Below, in pieces: positions 1 through 12,546 of a stretch of DNA of 64,000 nt (its first letter is position 1; the number at the start of each line of letters is the position of its first letter). The translations under genes were made by a program, and so were the position numbers. A model generated the notes under the pieces. That model searched no databases and was not told where the DNA came from. It worked only from the letters and a program-made list of their open reading frames with translations. Origin of the DNA: Tetragonia tetragonoides (Eukaryota; Streptophyta; Magnoliopsida; Caryophyllales; Aizoaceae); assembly GCA_038025085.1 (NCBI GenBank), contig CM076148.1, positions 20,130,501 through 20,194,500 of the forward strand, written 5' to 3'.

Positions 1-500
1 GCATGTCTAGCTGTTGTAATGCTCAAGTTGTCAATCGAATACATGTCTAAATATGGGTTAATAATAAATGTCATGATGCTTGTGATGAACCAATTAATAG
101 TCTAATCTAGGTTGTTAATCCGGTTTGTGTGGGAATCATGTCTTTAAATTATTATGCATACTTGAGTTATTAGAGGCCGTCATTAAACGGGCGAGTTGGG
201 TGCCTAACACCTTCCTACCTCGTACCTTCGCCCCCGAACCCCTTGAGTACGCATATGTTCTATATGAGCGGGAGTCTTTCTAAAAACATGATTAGTTCAT
301 TTTTCGCGCTACTGGGTTGTCCCTTCGGTAAAACGCCTGTAGCCGATTTGTGACATCTTTCATGGTTTTCATTCAGTTCATGTTTTTTCAAGTGCTTTTC
401 TAACTCGACGGTTCCTTGAACTTATCTAAACCCCCAACTTAGAAATTTTCTATACGGACACACTCCGTGAAAGCGAGGCCAAAAATCCCAGGTCCTTACA
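1..500 (+). mobile_element. 3' end of a gypsy-like LTR (left part outside window)
   Basis: The segment is closely similar to 25900-26405. Both contain the same GC-richer block (cgtaccttcgcccccgaacc), and both end in GTCCTTACA, the CTTACA-type terminus also seen on the solo LTRs ending at 16810 and 18526. I read it as the 3' part of an LTR whose start lies left of the window. No coding sequence is present. The family is uncertain; a following 'gcggcgactct' at about 800 is reminiscent of Tat/Ogre-type elements. Confidence 0.55.
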
Positions 501-1480
501 GTTACGATTAATGGGTTTCTACGATTTGTTCTAGAAAGTTTCAGTTTGTGAATCCAATTTCACTCAAATAACATGCTTATTTTTGTTTGTTTTTCTCTTT
601 TCCCCTTCCTCCCTCATAACCTTACCCGAATTCTATCTCATGTCTTATCTGCTTAGGGAGTCTAGTTGTGAGACTCATGATTTTCCGCACTCAGTTTCTG
701 ACGGGTGAATTTTCTAAGAAAAAATATTCCTTTGAAAAAGACAAAACAAGTTTTCTTAATATCTTTTAAAAATTTCAATTAAAAAAATCCTTTAAAAACT
801 ATGCGGCGACTCTAACTACACTAGTGCATAATTAGCAGTTGTCTTTCACAATTTTTTGGCAAGTCCTCCTCGTAAGGACCCTTCCATGGGAAAACTGTTT
901 TTGGCGAGACTCAATAACTGGTTTGCGATATACTTATCATCTCAATCTCCAGGGTGTCTTTCTACACATAGTTGTGTTAATAAGGTGAAACATACATATG
1001 CACATGCAAACCAAACACTTTGGAGGTGTGTATTTACAAAATGAGGATTTATTAATATACATTGATAATTTAGAAATTCCTAAAAATGAAAAAGACTCCC
1101 TCTTCACTTGTTTGGCGTCTCTGGGAGTTGACTCGATCTTCTTCTACAATAGTCAGACAAATTTGTTATCCCTTTTAGTTTTTTATTAAAGTTGTCATAT
1201 TTTGAAATAAAGAAAAAGGCAGAAGTGTGTAGAGAACATTAATTCAATTCAGTGGAATAAGTACCCTATTTTTTCATTCAAACATACACTAGCAATGAGG
1301 TACAATTACAACATGTAAAAAGATCATTTGATTACATGGTTTTCTTAAGGCATGGTAGTGTTTACAGAATTCAAGCAAGCTATCGGGTCTTAAGATTCTA
1401 AATTTTGCAAAGGGGTGAGAAAAACAATAACAAAAATAGACTAAGATCAACCAGAAGAAATAAAATATATAATTAAATAA
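501..1480. other. Non-coding AT-rich interval
   Basis: About 1 kb without a convincing gene. The short open frames at 856-1189 have no recognisable domain and lack coding character. Part of it may be internal sequence of the retroelement whose LTR ends at 500. Confidence 0.5.
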
Positions 1481-1491
1481 TTACATCCAAA

Positions 1492-1628
1492 TAACCAAGG
1501 AAGTCTTGGTCTAATGGTTAAGCCTGAGGTACTAGGTACATTAGATCCGAGGTTAGAATACCCCCTGCCCATGTAAAATTATATTGTAATGACCTTTGTG
1601 CCTCATCCGAACCAAAAGAAGTAACTAC
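1492..1628 (+). mobile_element. tRNA-derived SINE with perfect 11-bp target duplication
   Basis: A 137-bp unit starts with a box A-like segment (TGGTCTAATGGTTAAG, tRNA D-arm type). About 40 bp later comes a degenerate box B (gaggttagaatacccc, compare GGTTCGAATCCCC). The unit is flanked by identical TTACATCCAAA at 1481-1491 and 1629-1639. This is the structure of a plant tRNA-derived SINE transcribed by RNA polymerase III and moved by LINE enzymes. It cannot be a working tRNA gene because no acceptor stem closes around it. Confidence 0.85.
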
Positions 1629-1755
1629 TTACATCCAAACTCAGGTGGTTGATCTGTTAAACGAGCAATTATAACAAGTAACACAAAGTCAAGGGTTCTC
1701 GTCTCTTGAACCGAATACTGGCACGTCGAAGTACCCACTATCATGAATGGATAAC

Positions 1756-2240
1756 GAAGAGTTTCTTCTTATAAACCTAAAAACAAAAAAGCCAAATTTT
1801 GATAACAAACTGCAATGTCCAAACGTTGGACTTGTTGGATCTCAATATTCTACACGTATACAAACTAGTAAGAACCACAAGTCTTAGAAAGTATATCTAT
1901 TTCTTAGTTACTAAGATAATATTACCCCTACTTTATCTCTCCTCCATTCTTTCAAATAAGTTACTATTCCATCTTTTTTCTAACCCATCATCATTGAATT
2001 TCGAACAGTTCCTCCTTATAAATCTAACAAATAAAACAAGTCAATTTTTCGAATAGAATATAATGTCAAAGTCTTGAACTGTTGGAACTCAATATTTCGT
2101 ACATATATGCAAAGTTGTGAGAGCCACAAGCCTTAGAAGATATCTCGATTTCTTAGTTACTTACATGATAAATACAACCCCTACTTTCTATCTCCACCAT
2201 CCTTTAAAATAAATTATCCCTCCATCATTTTTCTTATGCC
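1756..2240. repeat. Tandem duplication, period about 247 bp
   Basis: Two diverged copies lie head to tail. 'gaagagtttcttcttataaa' at 1756 corresponds to 'gaacagttcctccttataaa' at 2003, and each copy continues through 'cacaag.cttagaa' and 'cccctacttt.tct'. The copies have several indels, so the duplication is old. It lies about 0.8 kb upstream of the transporter start codon. Confidence 0.75.
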
Positions 2241-2999
2241 TGCTAAATGTTAATATATTGCCTCTAAAAAATTTCACCTTGTTTTCCTGCTAAATTTATT
2301 AATGTTAATGGTGTTGATTATCCTTTTTCATCATACCCTCTCATGGACATGTTAAAACATGTTTATGGATTGGTTATTTTTCCTAGAAAATATGAGAAGA
2401 TAAAACATAAGAAACAAAGGTCGGGGTATCATCCAGTTCTTGCCATTTTTCCATGTAAGTTGACTACTTTATTGATGTAATAAGTATAATTGTCAGAATT
2501 GCTTCTTTCATTTGAACATTTAGATTAAATTCAAATGAACATCAAGCATTTCTCAAATTTTTTCATACGTACAATGTCAATCTAAAGTCCTTTAAATTGC
2601 ATATTACCATTACTTTTTATTTTTATCAAATACATCTTAGATGATAATAAGCGATTAATGCGTTTGGTTATTATAAACCATAAAATTTGTATTAACAAGA
2701 TATAATGTTAACCGTAAATAAACATAAATTATAAATTTAGAGGGTATTTTTTTTATAATACCATGCCAAGTAATACCCAAATGTCTTTCACAAGGCTTTT
2801 AGAGGTAGGGTTCAAAGAAGTCATACGTAGTGGACCTTACCCTTTTAATCACAAACAAAGTCATTAGAAATACTCATATTTTACATATAAGTATTTAATT
2901 GTCATGATTTATAAACGTAATAAAGTGACTCTTATTAGTTATTTGAACTTTATTTCAGTTTTCCGATAGAAATAAACTTTAATTTAATCGATCACAAGG
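2241..2999 (+). promoter_or_regulatory. Upstream region of the transporter gene
   Basis: AT-rich non-coding sequence before the ATG at 3000. The only TATA-like site I can point to is ACATATAAGTA at about 2883-2893, some 110 bp upstream of the ATG, which would give a 5' UTR near 80 nt. The start context is acaaggATGGGA, with the purine-rich sequence and the G at +4 that are common in plant genes. No other control element is recognisable. Confidence 0.35.
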
Positions 3000-5846
3000 A
3001 TGGGAACTTTAAGTGGAGGAGAAATAACAAGGAGAAGGGGACGATGCTCGTGTACAAAAGAAGATTTCCTACCTGAAAAATCATTTCAAAGTTGGACCAA
3101 CTATATGAATGCCCTTAAGGAGATACCAAAACGACTTGTTGACCGCGTAACAGCCCGATCACATGACGAAATGGAGCTCCAAGATGTCAAGTCTCGAAGC
3201 CAAAACGAGATGAGGAAAACACTTACAGGACGGGATCTCATGTGGTTTGGTGTAGGAGGTGTAATTGGTGCTGGCATTTTTGTACTTACCGGTCTTGAAG
3301 CCAAGGAACATGCTGGTCCTGCTGTAGTATTGTCTTACTTGGTTGCTGGTGTATCCGCGATGCTTTCAGTTTTGTGCTATACCGAGTTCGCCGTTGAAAT
3401 TCCAGTTGCAGGTAAACAATAATTTTGGATATATATACCTGTGAGAGTTTCGAAAGAGACATTTAAATACTAGTTCAAGTATAATGTGTGTGAACATGTA
3501 TCTATTGAAATTTTAAAAAAATAAAAAAGAGTTAAAGAACTTATAAATTGCTAAATATTTTTTGACAATACTACTAGTAAATATAAAGATTGCGTGAATA
3601 GCGTAAATAAATATCAATATAACTATAGTGTCTTCAACAAAACTCCGACTCAGGTGAGGTAAGAGTGTAAGGGATACACAAATGTACCTTTATAAAATAG
3701 AGATATTTTTTTTGCATTTGACCCTTAGTTTGAACCGCAACAAATATCAGCAACTTTACATGTTGTTGATAGCCTACACCGATAACAACTCAAATATGTA
3801 AAACTCATACTATATGTTTTTAAGGGGGGTCGGGGAATTTTCTTTACCCTTTTTTCCTCTCTTAACTGTTTGTTCATTTATTTTTAAGTTGGCTTTGACA
3901 TATTAGATGAAAAATCACATCTTAAACAAATTTAAATTAAAAAAATAAAAATAAAAATAAAAAATGTGTTTGAGTCTTGTTGTTAAAACTACATGGTCTA
4001 GGGTATGAAATGTCAAAATTCATGTATGTAACCATATCTCTAAATAGTTAAATCTAGTAGAAGTAGATTACTTCTAAGAGGCAATTAATAAAATAAAAAT
4101 TAAATATATCCAAACTTAACATTTGCAATTTTCGTATAAGACTAAGATTTAAACAAGTGGATAGAGATAGTAGTTATAGTAACATGCACCAAAAGTACAC
4201 AAAGAAGAGCATGCAAAAAAAGAAGTTATAATATATAGTAAATAAAAGAATGTACATCATTCTTCTAATTTTCTCCTTCCTTCTATATCTATACATAACA
4301 CATGCATGGAAGTATCTTCAACTTTGCAGACTATCTCACTATTTATTAATGAACATGGTTTCACTTTATGAAACTAAAAGTCTATCTTTTAATACAAGGA
4401 GAAATAATGGTCGTTCTTAATCAAAACCATTATATTTACTTTAGTTATCCTTGATGGACATTTTCTCATCACATAAAGCTAATATTCCATTCAGCCACTC
4501 AACCTTAAAATGACAAGTGATGTAACACCTCATCAGTCTCCCTGTTACCTTTGATGATTGACTCAAATATGTGACATTATCTTTCCTGTAATAATTCAAG
4601 TGTCAATCCTAACTTCCAAACTAATATCTTTTATTACACTCAACAATGTTAAATTATAGGCATTTTTTCTTTACTCTTGTGCAATCTAATTCTCATTTTC
4701 TGAAAGGGTGTCTCACCAAAAACTATGAATTGGTATTTGTGATATTGTTTTCTTACAATAGGTTAAGTATCAAATTTAACTTCAAAGTTAATATCTTTTA
4801 TGACACTCAATGATATTAAATTGTAGGCACTTTGCTTGCACTTTATGCAATTTAAATCCTTTAACTCAAAGTGTCTCACTAAAAACTACAAAAATGATGT
4901 AGGGACTTTGTATCCCCCACTCTTCACAAATACAGGGTAACATAAATAACCTCATATGTTAAATCTCATTGTCTCTGTGATGATTAACATAATTATAAAA
5001 GAAGACACACTTATAACACAGTAGAATTTTTGATTTTTGTATTAACATTATGACAACTAACATGTGTTGAGAAGGTCGAGTTTGGGATGTGATATTTTGA
5101 TTTCAAGTCATTACATGTTAAGATTATTTCACGTTATTATAATATTAAAGTCAATTGGAACTGAATCGAGTTTACACTGATGTTGTATATGCGAGCCAAC
5201 TTAGATCAAACTAGTTTGGATTTTAGTTAAATCGGGGTTGATTTAGTTTAGTTCTCAGATTATATCAGATAAGGTTTACACTGATGTTGGATTGAATCAG
5301 ATTTACATTGATGTTGGATTGAATCGAATTTACACCAATGTTGGATTACGAGTCAACTTTGACTATATTAGTTTGGAATTTGGTTAAATCAGGATTGATT
5401 TAGTTCGATCTTGGGTTATATATGTTAGATAAGGTTCACTTTATGTTATAGTGAAAATAGAGTCAAAAATAATTTGAAATCTTCAATTGATAAAATTTTC
5501 ACTAATAAATATTAAATGTATATATAGTTAATACATTTTCAACTATTTTGGGTATTGAATTATTATGAGTTGGATATCTCCGTGTTTTGGGTAGATAAGG
5601 GTTCAGATTCATTAAGGTTTTCAATCATTTTGTTTTGGGTGTTATCGGGTTCCGATCCATTCCATTCAAATAGTGGGTGTAATTGGGTATCAGGTTTGGA
5701 CAGGGTTAACACGAGTCAGTTCTGAATATTGATAATATATTTTTGGGTGTTAGGTGGATCAAGTTGTTTTTCTCGGGTTGGGTCGAGTTTCTCCAGCTCG
5801 AAAATTTGAAATGGTTTAGGAATATCAATTTGATAAAATAAGGAGT

Positions 5847-5937
<91 letters not shown>

Positions 5938-8916
5938 AAAAATACAAGCGAGAGAGTGTTGGTGTATTTCTGCAAACATACGAATATGTTAAGTTTTTGT
6001 CTCAAAATAAATAAATTTTTGTAAACCTCTATAAATTAATAATATTTGGACCATGCAATTTTACTAATTTAGAGGGGTATTAATTAATTTATAAATTAAT
6101 AATTTATGAATATAAAGAGAACAATTACTGAGAAGACATTCATGAACTTGAGGTGATGATTAATGATCTCCATTACTATAATTTAACAATCGCATATTGG
6201 ACTAAAGGTGTGAAAATCATAAATGTTAAATGTGCATAACTTTGAAAAAAATAGTAGCTAGTGTCGTCATTGAGAATCCTATTGATAACGAAACTGAAGA
6301 TGGGACAATATTTTCTTAACCAAATAAACTAAAGGAGCAAGAACTATTCATAATTTTTCTTATTGTAGTATGATAACACAACACTAAAAATCTAGAACAT
6401 TTGGATGTAATTAGGGAAGTTAGACATAAAGGCTATGTTTGGCACAAATAGTTAGCTTTTCAATAAAAGGTACAGCTTGAAACTCGCAGCTAGTGTGTCT
6501 TACTCTCTGCAACCAAATAGTTTGCCAGCTTATTTTCAGTCTGCAGCTACATCTACACCTAATTTTTTTGAAAGCTATCCATACAAGCTTTCACCTGCAG
6601 CTACAGCTATAGGCGCTACAACCAGTTTATAAGCATTTTGTAGTAATTTTTAGCAGTTTTCTACTGATTTCTTTCCTCTATTGACATTTGACAGCTACGT
6701 ACAACTAATTTTGCCAACTTAGCTAAAATGTTGCTAGATTTAAAATTATATAAAAATACAAACATCAACTAAATCATTTTTTACTATATAATCCTAGTTT
6801 AAATGTAATTGGAGAGAAATGTCAAATTATTAATTGATAAGGCATTACTTTATACAAGGGTCGTCCGAAAAATTACTATCTTATTATTTTATTGAGTTTA
6901 TTATTTTAAACGTTGAACCTGAGCCGGAATCAGGAGGAAATATTATTTTAAAGAGATTATTAATTTACCGAGTATCAATTTATAGAGGTTCTACTATAGT
7001 TTCATAACGCACACATACACATGATATAACAACCAAACCCAAATATGTGCAACACACCCCATTGTAGTGGGAAATTACCAAGTGGGCCCATACCTTCATC
7101 TAGCCCAGCATCCACTGATGTTAGGTAGATAACCCGGGCTCTCTTCTACATGGGCTCAGCCCACGATCGCAAGTTGTTTTGATACCAACTTTAACAACCC
7201 ATCCCAAACCACGTCGTATCACAACCCATCTTAGTGAAAAATCCCCAAATGGGCACTTAAGCTCAAAAGGTTGAAGACTTCATAGTTTAGTATGTGGATG
7301 GAGTCACTAATTAATAAATCATTCTCAATCCTTAGATTATTTCGATGTGGGCCATTGGGTGTTACGCATGACCTTTGATAAATAACTAACACATAAATCA
7401 AGATCAGTTGTATTTGGTTGATTGACATAAATAATGAAATTGAAAAAGTTTTATACCTAGAAAATTAAACTTTTAACTTATATTTGAAGAATTTATTATA
7501 TAGGCAAATTTTTTACAATACTAGTAAAGTTTTAATATTATTACTTCTCTTTCAGGTGGTTCATTTGCATATCTAAGGGTTGAGTTAGGAGACTTCATGG
7601 CTTTCTTGGCAGCAGGCAACATTCTTTTAGAGTATATCCTAGGAAGTGCAGCAGTAGCTAGGGCTTGGACATCATACTTTGCAACACTATGTGACCATGA
7701 TCCAGACGAATTTCGTGTTTTAGTACCTAGATTAAGTCCAGATTATAACCATCTTGACCCTATCGCTGTGGTGGTTATTGCCGTAATTTGCGTCCTAGCC
7801 GTCACGAGCACTAAGATCTCTTCCCGTATCAACTTTTTTGCATCTGTCGTCCACATGGTCGTCATTATATTTATCCTACTTGTAGGACTTACTAAAGCAG
7901 ATACCAAAAACTATAAGCCATTTGCCCCTTATGGTGTCCATGGTGTGTTTCAAGCTTCTTCTGTATTATTCTTTGCTTTCGTTGGATTTGATGCTGTAGC
8001 AACATTGGCTGAGGAAACTAAGAACCCGAGTAAAGATATTCCCTTTGGTCTGATTGGGTCGATGATCATCGTAACATTGATATATTGCTTGTTGGCCGTT
8101 ACTCTTTGCCTTATGCAACCTTACTCTCAACTTGACCCTGATGCTCCTTTCTCTATAGCTTTCGAGAGGGTACGAGTAGGTTGGGCAAAGTATGTTGTAG
8201 ATGTCGGTGCACTAAAGGGCATGACAACTGTTTTGCTCGTAAATGCGATTGGTCAAGCCCGTTACCTAACACATATTGCTCGAACCCACATGCTACCCCC
8301 ATGGTTCGCACAAGTGAGTTATACTTTTGGCACACCCGTTAATGCAACAGTTGTAATGCTTGGTGCTACCGCCATGATTGCCTTGTTTACTGATCTCACG
8401 GTTCTTTCAGACTTACTCTCTATCTCCACATTGGCCATTTTTATGTTTGTTGCAATTGCCCTTTTAGTGCGGAGATACTATAACATAGACGTAACGACTT
8501 TTAGTGATCGCATCAAATTAATTGTTTGCATTACATTAATACTTACTTCAGCGGCTGGCACAACGATTACCTGGAGCATCAAAGATTCATATTGGATTGG
8601 GTACGTGATAACGACATCGATTTGGTTTATATCAACATTGGTGATGCACATTTTTGTGCCCCAAGCTAGGGACCCTAAGGTATGGGGTTGTCCGTTAATG
8701 CCATGGATACCTTCAGCTTCCATTTTCATGAACATTTTTCTACTAGGGTCAATAGACAAAGACTCATTTGTGAGATTCGGAATATGGACATCGGTCCTTA
8801 TGGTCTATTATCTCTTATTTGGATTGCATGCATCATACGACATGGCCAAGGCTATGGAGGAGAGCCACATCCAGAATGTTAGACGCTTAGATAGAATAGA
8901 AGAAGGTGATTATTAG
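3000..8916 (+). CDS. CAT1: Cationic amino acid transporter, CAT1/CAT5/CAT8 type (two exons)
   Basis: Exons are 3000-3411 and 7556-8916. The GTAAAC donor at 3412 and the ttctctttcag acceptor ending at 7555 split a Gly codon and keep frame, giving 590 residues, close to the roughly 594 of Arabidopsis CAT1. The protein belongs to the APC superfamily: a plasma-membrane, proton-coupled importer of Lys/Arg and related amino acids (family knowledge). Visible features are a basic Cys-containing N-terminus (RRRGRCSCTKEDFLPE), the TM1 motif GVGGVIGAGIFVLTG (residues 84-98), EFAVEIPVAGG across the splice, FFAFVGFDAVATLAEETKNP, ALKGMTTVLLVNAIGQAR and a C-terminal FGLHASYDMAKA. About 14 hydrophobic segments are expected. 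There is no frameshift or stop, so it looks functional. Assignment to CAT1 rather than CAT5/CAT8 is by remembered similarity only. Confidence 0.93.
4565..4898. repeat. Tandem duplication in the intron, period about 167 bp
   Basis: 'taatatcttttattacactc' at 4622 recurs as 'taatatcttttatgacactc' at 4789. The surrounding blocks ('attaaattgtaggca', 'gtgtctcac.aaaaact') are also duplicated in order. The copies are diverged, with no sign of function. Confidence 0.7.
5165..5440. repeat. Compound tandem repeat in the intron
   Basis: A longer unit ('gagtcaactttga...agtttgga.tt..gttaaatc.gg.ttgatttagtt') occurs twice, around 5190-5270 and 5350-5420. Between them at 5274-5350 are three copies of a roughly 27-bp unit built on 'tttacactgatgttggattg'. 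It is degenerate and non-coding. Confidence 0.65.
5851..5935. repeat. (TA)n microsatellite
   Basis: About 42 uninterrupted TA dinucleotides in the intron. Frames through it that encode Tyr-Ile runs are artefacts. Confidence 0.97.
6020..6999. mobile_element. Candidate non-autonomous TIR element (hAT-like ends)
   Basis: The left end reads gtaaacctctataaattaat. The right end, read on the minus strand, starts tatagtagaacctctataaa. The ends form an inverted repeat of about 20 bp with sub-terminal 'attaatttata' repeats on both sides. No transposase frame lies between them. I could not identify a clean target-site duplication, so the exact borders and superfamily are tentative. Confidence 0.45.
7027..7365 (-). 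mobile_element. TRIM-like miniature LTR element
   Basis: Two diverged direct repeats begin taacaaccaaaccc (7026) and taacaacccatccc (7192). Each continues through ac..cccat.ttagtg..aaat.cc.aa.tgggc. Just before the second, minus-strand TTGGTATCAAAAC (7176-7188) resembles a primer-binding site for initiator tRNA-Met (TGGTATCAGAGC), the arrangement expected for a minus-strand TRIM. There is no coding capacity. Borders are approximate and target duplications were not resolved. Confidence 0.4.
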
Positions 8917-9323
<407 letters not shown>

Positions 9324-9375
9324 TATTTAATGCAAAAAATTCATACGAGGCGGCCTCAATGTGAGGCGCCTCAAA

Positions 9376-9666
9376 CAAGTATGACGTCATGCTTGTTTAT
9401 ACAGGTGACCTCATATTGAGGCAGCCTTATAAGTGACCTTTTGATATATATTTAGGAGTAACCCGTTTATCTTTGTTTTGTATGAATTTTAAAGTTTCGA
9501 TATGTGGTACGTGGGCTGCATTACAAGTATGATGTCATGCTTGGTTATACAGGTGACCTCATGTTGAGCCAGTCGCATAAGTTACCTTTTGATATATATT
9601 TAGGAGTAAACGTTTAACTTTGTTTTGTATGAATTTTAAAGTTTTGATATGTGGTACTTCGGCCAC
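9376..9666. repeat. Tandem duplication, period 148 bp
   Basis: The unit starting caagtatgacgtcatgcttg at 9376 is repeated from 9524 (caagtatgatgtcatgcttg). Both copies run through 'caggtgacctcat.ttgag', 'gatatatatttaggagtaa' and 'gaattttaaagttt.gatatg'. The copies are much more similar than the other duplications here, so it is comparatively recent. The start contains a tgacgtca palindrome in copy 1 only. Confidence 0.85.
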
Positions 9667-10001
9667 ATTTCTAGATGAGTCTTTTTAGTAAGAGATTATT
9701 ACCGCATAAGTGATAATTGGGTCTTAAAAATATGTAACTCGTGCACTTAAGAGCATAAATTGGTTTGCCAAGCAAACTGTCCGCCCAGTTTGAAATTTTC
9801 TCATTTATTGCATTTTATTATCCCTTTTATTACATTTATTGTATTTTGTAAATGGGGTGTATTTTCGAAATTGTATGCTCAAAATCTCTAAACCCCATTT
9901 ACTCACTTTACCCAATTATGGTGAGTTTTTTTTCTCAAAATTGATTGGTTATTTCTTCTTTTTTTTTTTTTGTCTTTTATTTGTGATAAAAGACAAATTA
10001 A
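9667..10001. other. Non-coding interval
   Basis: AT-rich sequence with poly-T runs. I see no gene or element boundary in it. Confidence 0.5.
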
Positions 10002-10246
10002 TTGTGTTCATTTAGAAATGTAACAGATGTTGTGATGAAATTGTACCAATTGATAAATCAGAAAAGAGTGAAGAATATTTTGTTGATGAATGAAACAAGA
10101 AGGAAACTTGGAAGCTTCCAGATATGTGGACCTTGTACTTGTTGTGGAGCTAAAGGCATTTGTTTGTCTTCACCTTGTTGTGATGCCATCAATTGCATTG
10201 CTCTTTCACTCCTAGAACATGTAATTGCTTTGGATGCCACCTTTGA
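10002..10246 (+). pseudogene. Small cysteine-rich plant protein of unknown function, decayed
   Basis: The frame contains RRKLGSFQICGPCTCCGAKG followed by SPCCDAINC. This resembles a family of short secreted-looking plant proteins with paired cysteines (I believe catalogued as DUF7866; unverified). After 'aattgcat' the family-like ending FTPRTCNCFGCHL plus TGA (10244-10246) continues in a different frame. I infer a small internal deletion of about 30 bp that shifts frame. No signal peptide exon is recognisable upstream, so this is either a fragment or a broken gene. Confidence 0.6.
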
Positions 10247-10497
10247 AGGGGGAGGAATGTATGAAAATTATACTGTGATTTTTTTGGGGGGCTCTGACTC
10301 TAGTTGGGGGGAGTGTGAATGAGAAGAATATATTTTTCAGACAATTTCGAATATACACCCTATTTATAAAAATACAATAAACTAGGTTTTATCCCCGTGC
10401 TTCGCACGGGCTCGTAAAATAATTATTTATGAATATAATATAATAATATAATGTTATATTTGATGTGAAACTATTAATTTTATTAGTAAAATATATA

Positions 10498-10545
10498 GGG
10501 TTCAGGGTTTAGGGTTTAGGGTTTAGGGTTTAAGGTTTTAGGGTT
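10498..10545 (+). repeat. Interstitial telomere-type repeat (TTTAGGG)
   Basis: About five consecutive plant telomere units (gggtttagggtttagggttt), degenerating to 'taaggttttaggg'. It sits inside the proposed Helitron, about 90 bp from its hairpin end. Confidence 0.9.
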
Positions 10546-11181
10546 TTTGCAAAGATTTCTATGCATAGGACGCAACATGCTAATTCTTGAAAATGATATT
10601 TTCATGTGACCTTCATTTGTAATGAGACTGGACTAAGTTTACATACATAATAAAAACAGTATATGTACACTAATTTTAATAAGTAATTCAATTATGAAAA
10701 TAATGAATAAACTAATTCTGCATTAATGGTATATGTGCACTAAAAGTTGATAGCATATGCTCGTTTTATTCCGCACAACAAAAACTATGTGACAAAGTTG
10801 AGCACATGTGGCGTGTGCGTGTCATCTTCACACGAATCTTTCCTCTTATGTGACGTCCTACGTGTCATGACCACACGGAAAGAACCCAACTTTTATAGGA
10901 CATATGCATATATATATATATGAAGCATTTTTCAAATCCAATCCAACAGAATCAGATTTATAATTTTTTGACTTACATAACTAAAGTTATTTTATTTTGT
11001 AATTTAGAAATATGCTAATAAATATGTAATTAAGTCAACTAATGATGAGACATTAATGATGGATGATGTGTCATACTGCATGGCAAGTTTGTGCTTACGT
11101 GTCGCTTGCGTGTCATGCTTGCACGACGTGGCTCGCTTATGTGGCATCCCACGTGTCGGCACCACACGAAGAAGGACCCAG

Positions 11182-11890
<709 letters not shown>

Positions 11891-12147
11891 CTCCCTCCGT
11901 CCCAGACAAACGATTACAGTTATTTTTTCAAGATCAAAGTTCGCAAACTTTGACCATAAATTTGTGAAAAACACAAAGATTTACTATGTAAAAATGTAAA
12001 AAACCTATGGTTAGATTCATCTTCAATAGTACTTTTGGAAAATCATAATTTTATAATATATATTCATTTAACTACACATTATTAACGGTCAAAGTGGTGT
12101 ATTGAAAATCGTAAAAAAACGTAACTATTTGTCTGGGACTGAAGGAG
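11891..12147. mobile_element. Stowaway-like MITE
   Basis: 257 bp with terminal inverted repeats. The left end is CTCCCTCCGTCCCAGACAAA and the right end, reverse-complemented, is CTCCTTCAGTCCCAGACAAA. It is flanked by TA on both sides (11889-11890, 12148-12149). CTCCCTCCGT ends with a TA target duplication are characteristic of Stowaway MITEs mobilised by Tc1/mariner transposases. No coding sequence. Confidence 0.92.
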
Positions 12148-12546
12148 TATATATTAAATCATGTAGTCATTAGTTTAAGCACTCATATGTCTTCCGATTA
12201 TTGTGCTACCAACTAATTTGACTGATAAAGTAGTAGAAGGCAGTATATATATATGGTTCGTTTGGCCTATATTCTCCAAACTTCTACTTTTCATCCCACA
12301 TTCATTCTTACCCACCCCTTTTCACCCCTTTCCCGCGCCACCTCCACCTCCTTTATTCATTTTTTTTTGTGTCCTAAAATTTTTCCTAAGTCGTTGTAAT
12401 ACCCCGTATTATTATTAATTTTGGAATAATAATTTCGTTGTGGCCGAACATTACATAAACATATCACTTTATATGATTGCATTCCTATCAAATAATTCCG
12501 GATATTAAAATGGTCTCAAGATGTATCATGTACCCTGGAAAGGGAC

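Larger units (their letters stand above)
3412..7555 (+). other. Single long intron of the transporter gene
   Basis: A 4144-bp GT...AG intron. It holds two sets of tandem duplications, a (TA)n tract, a TIR-bounded element and a TRIM-like element, each listed separately. No exon-like open frame is seen inside. The exon join restores VAGGSFAYLRVELGD, the expected family sequence, which fixes both splice sites. Confidence 0.9.

Noticed and set aside
1492..1628. Functional tRNA gene
   Set aside because: Box A and box B are present but there is no acceptor stem or anticodon arm, and a target duplication surrounds it, so it is a SINE.
4565..4898. CRISPR-like array
   Set aside because: Only two or three diverged tandem units without regular unique spacers; a plant nuclear intron.
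5706..6005. Open frames with Tyr-Ile runs over TA tracts (also 9047-9364, 11004-11360, 58912-59274)
   Set aside because: They are translations of TA microsatellites open on both strands; no flanking protein similarity.
7027..7365. Cassandra-type TRIM with 5S rRNA promoter in its LTR
   Set aside because: I could not see the conserved 5S internal promoter boxes in the repeats; only a generic TRIM-like call is supportable.
8153..8759. Antisense frames within exon 2 of the transporter
   Set aside because: Shadows of a strongly supported coding exon.
12203..12418. 72-residue open frame with Pro-rich stretch
   Set aside because: No recognisable domain, ends in a poly-T/low-complexity tract, no supporting splice or start context.
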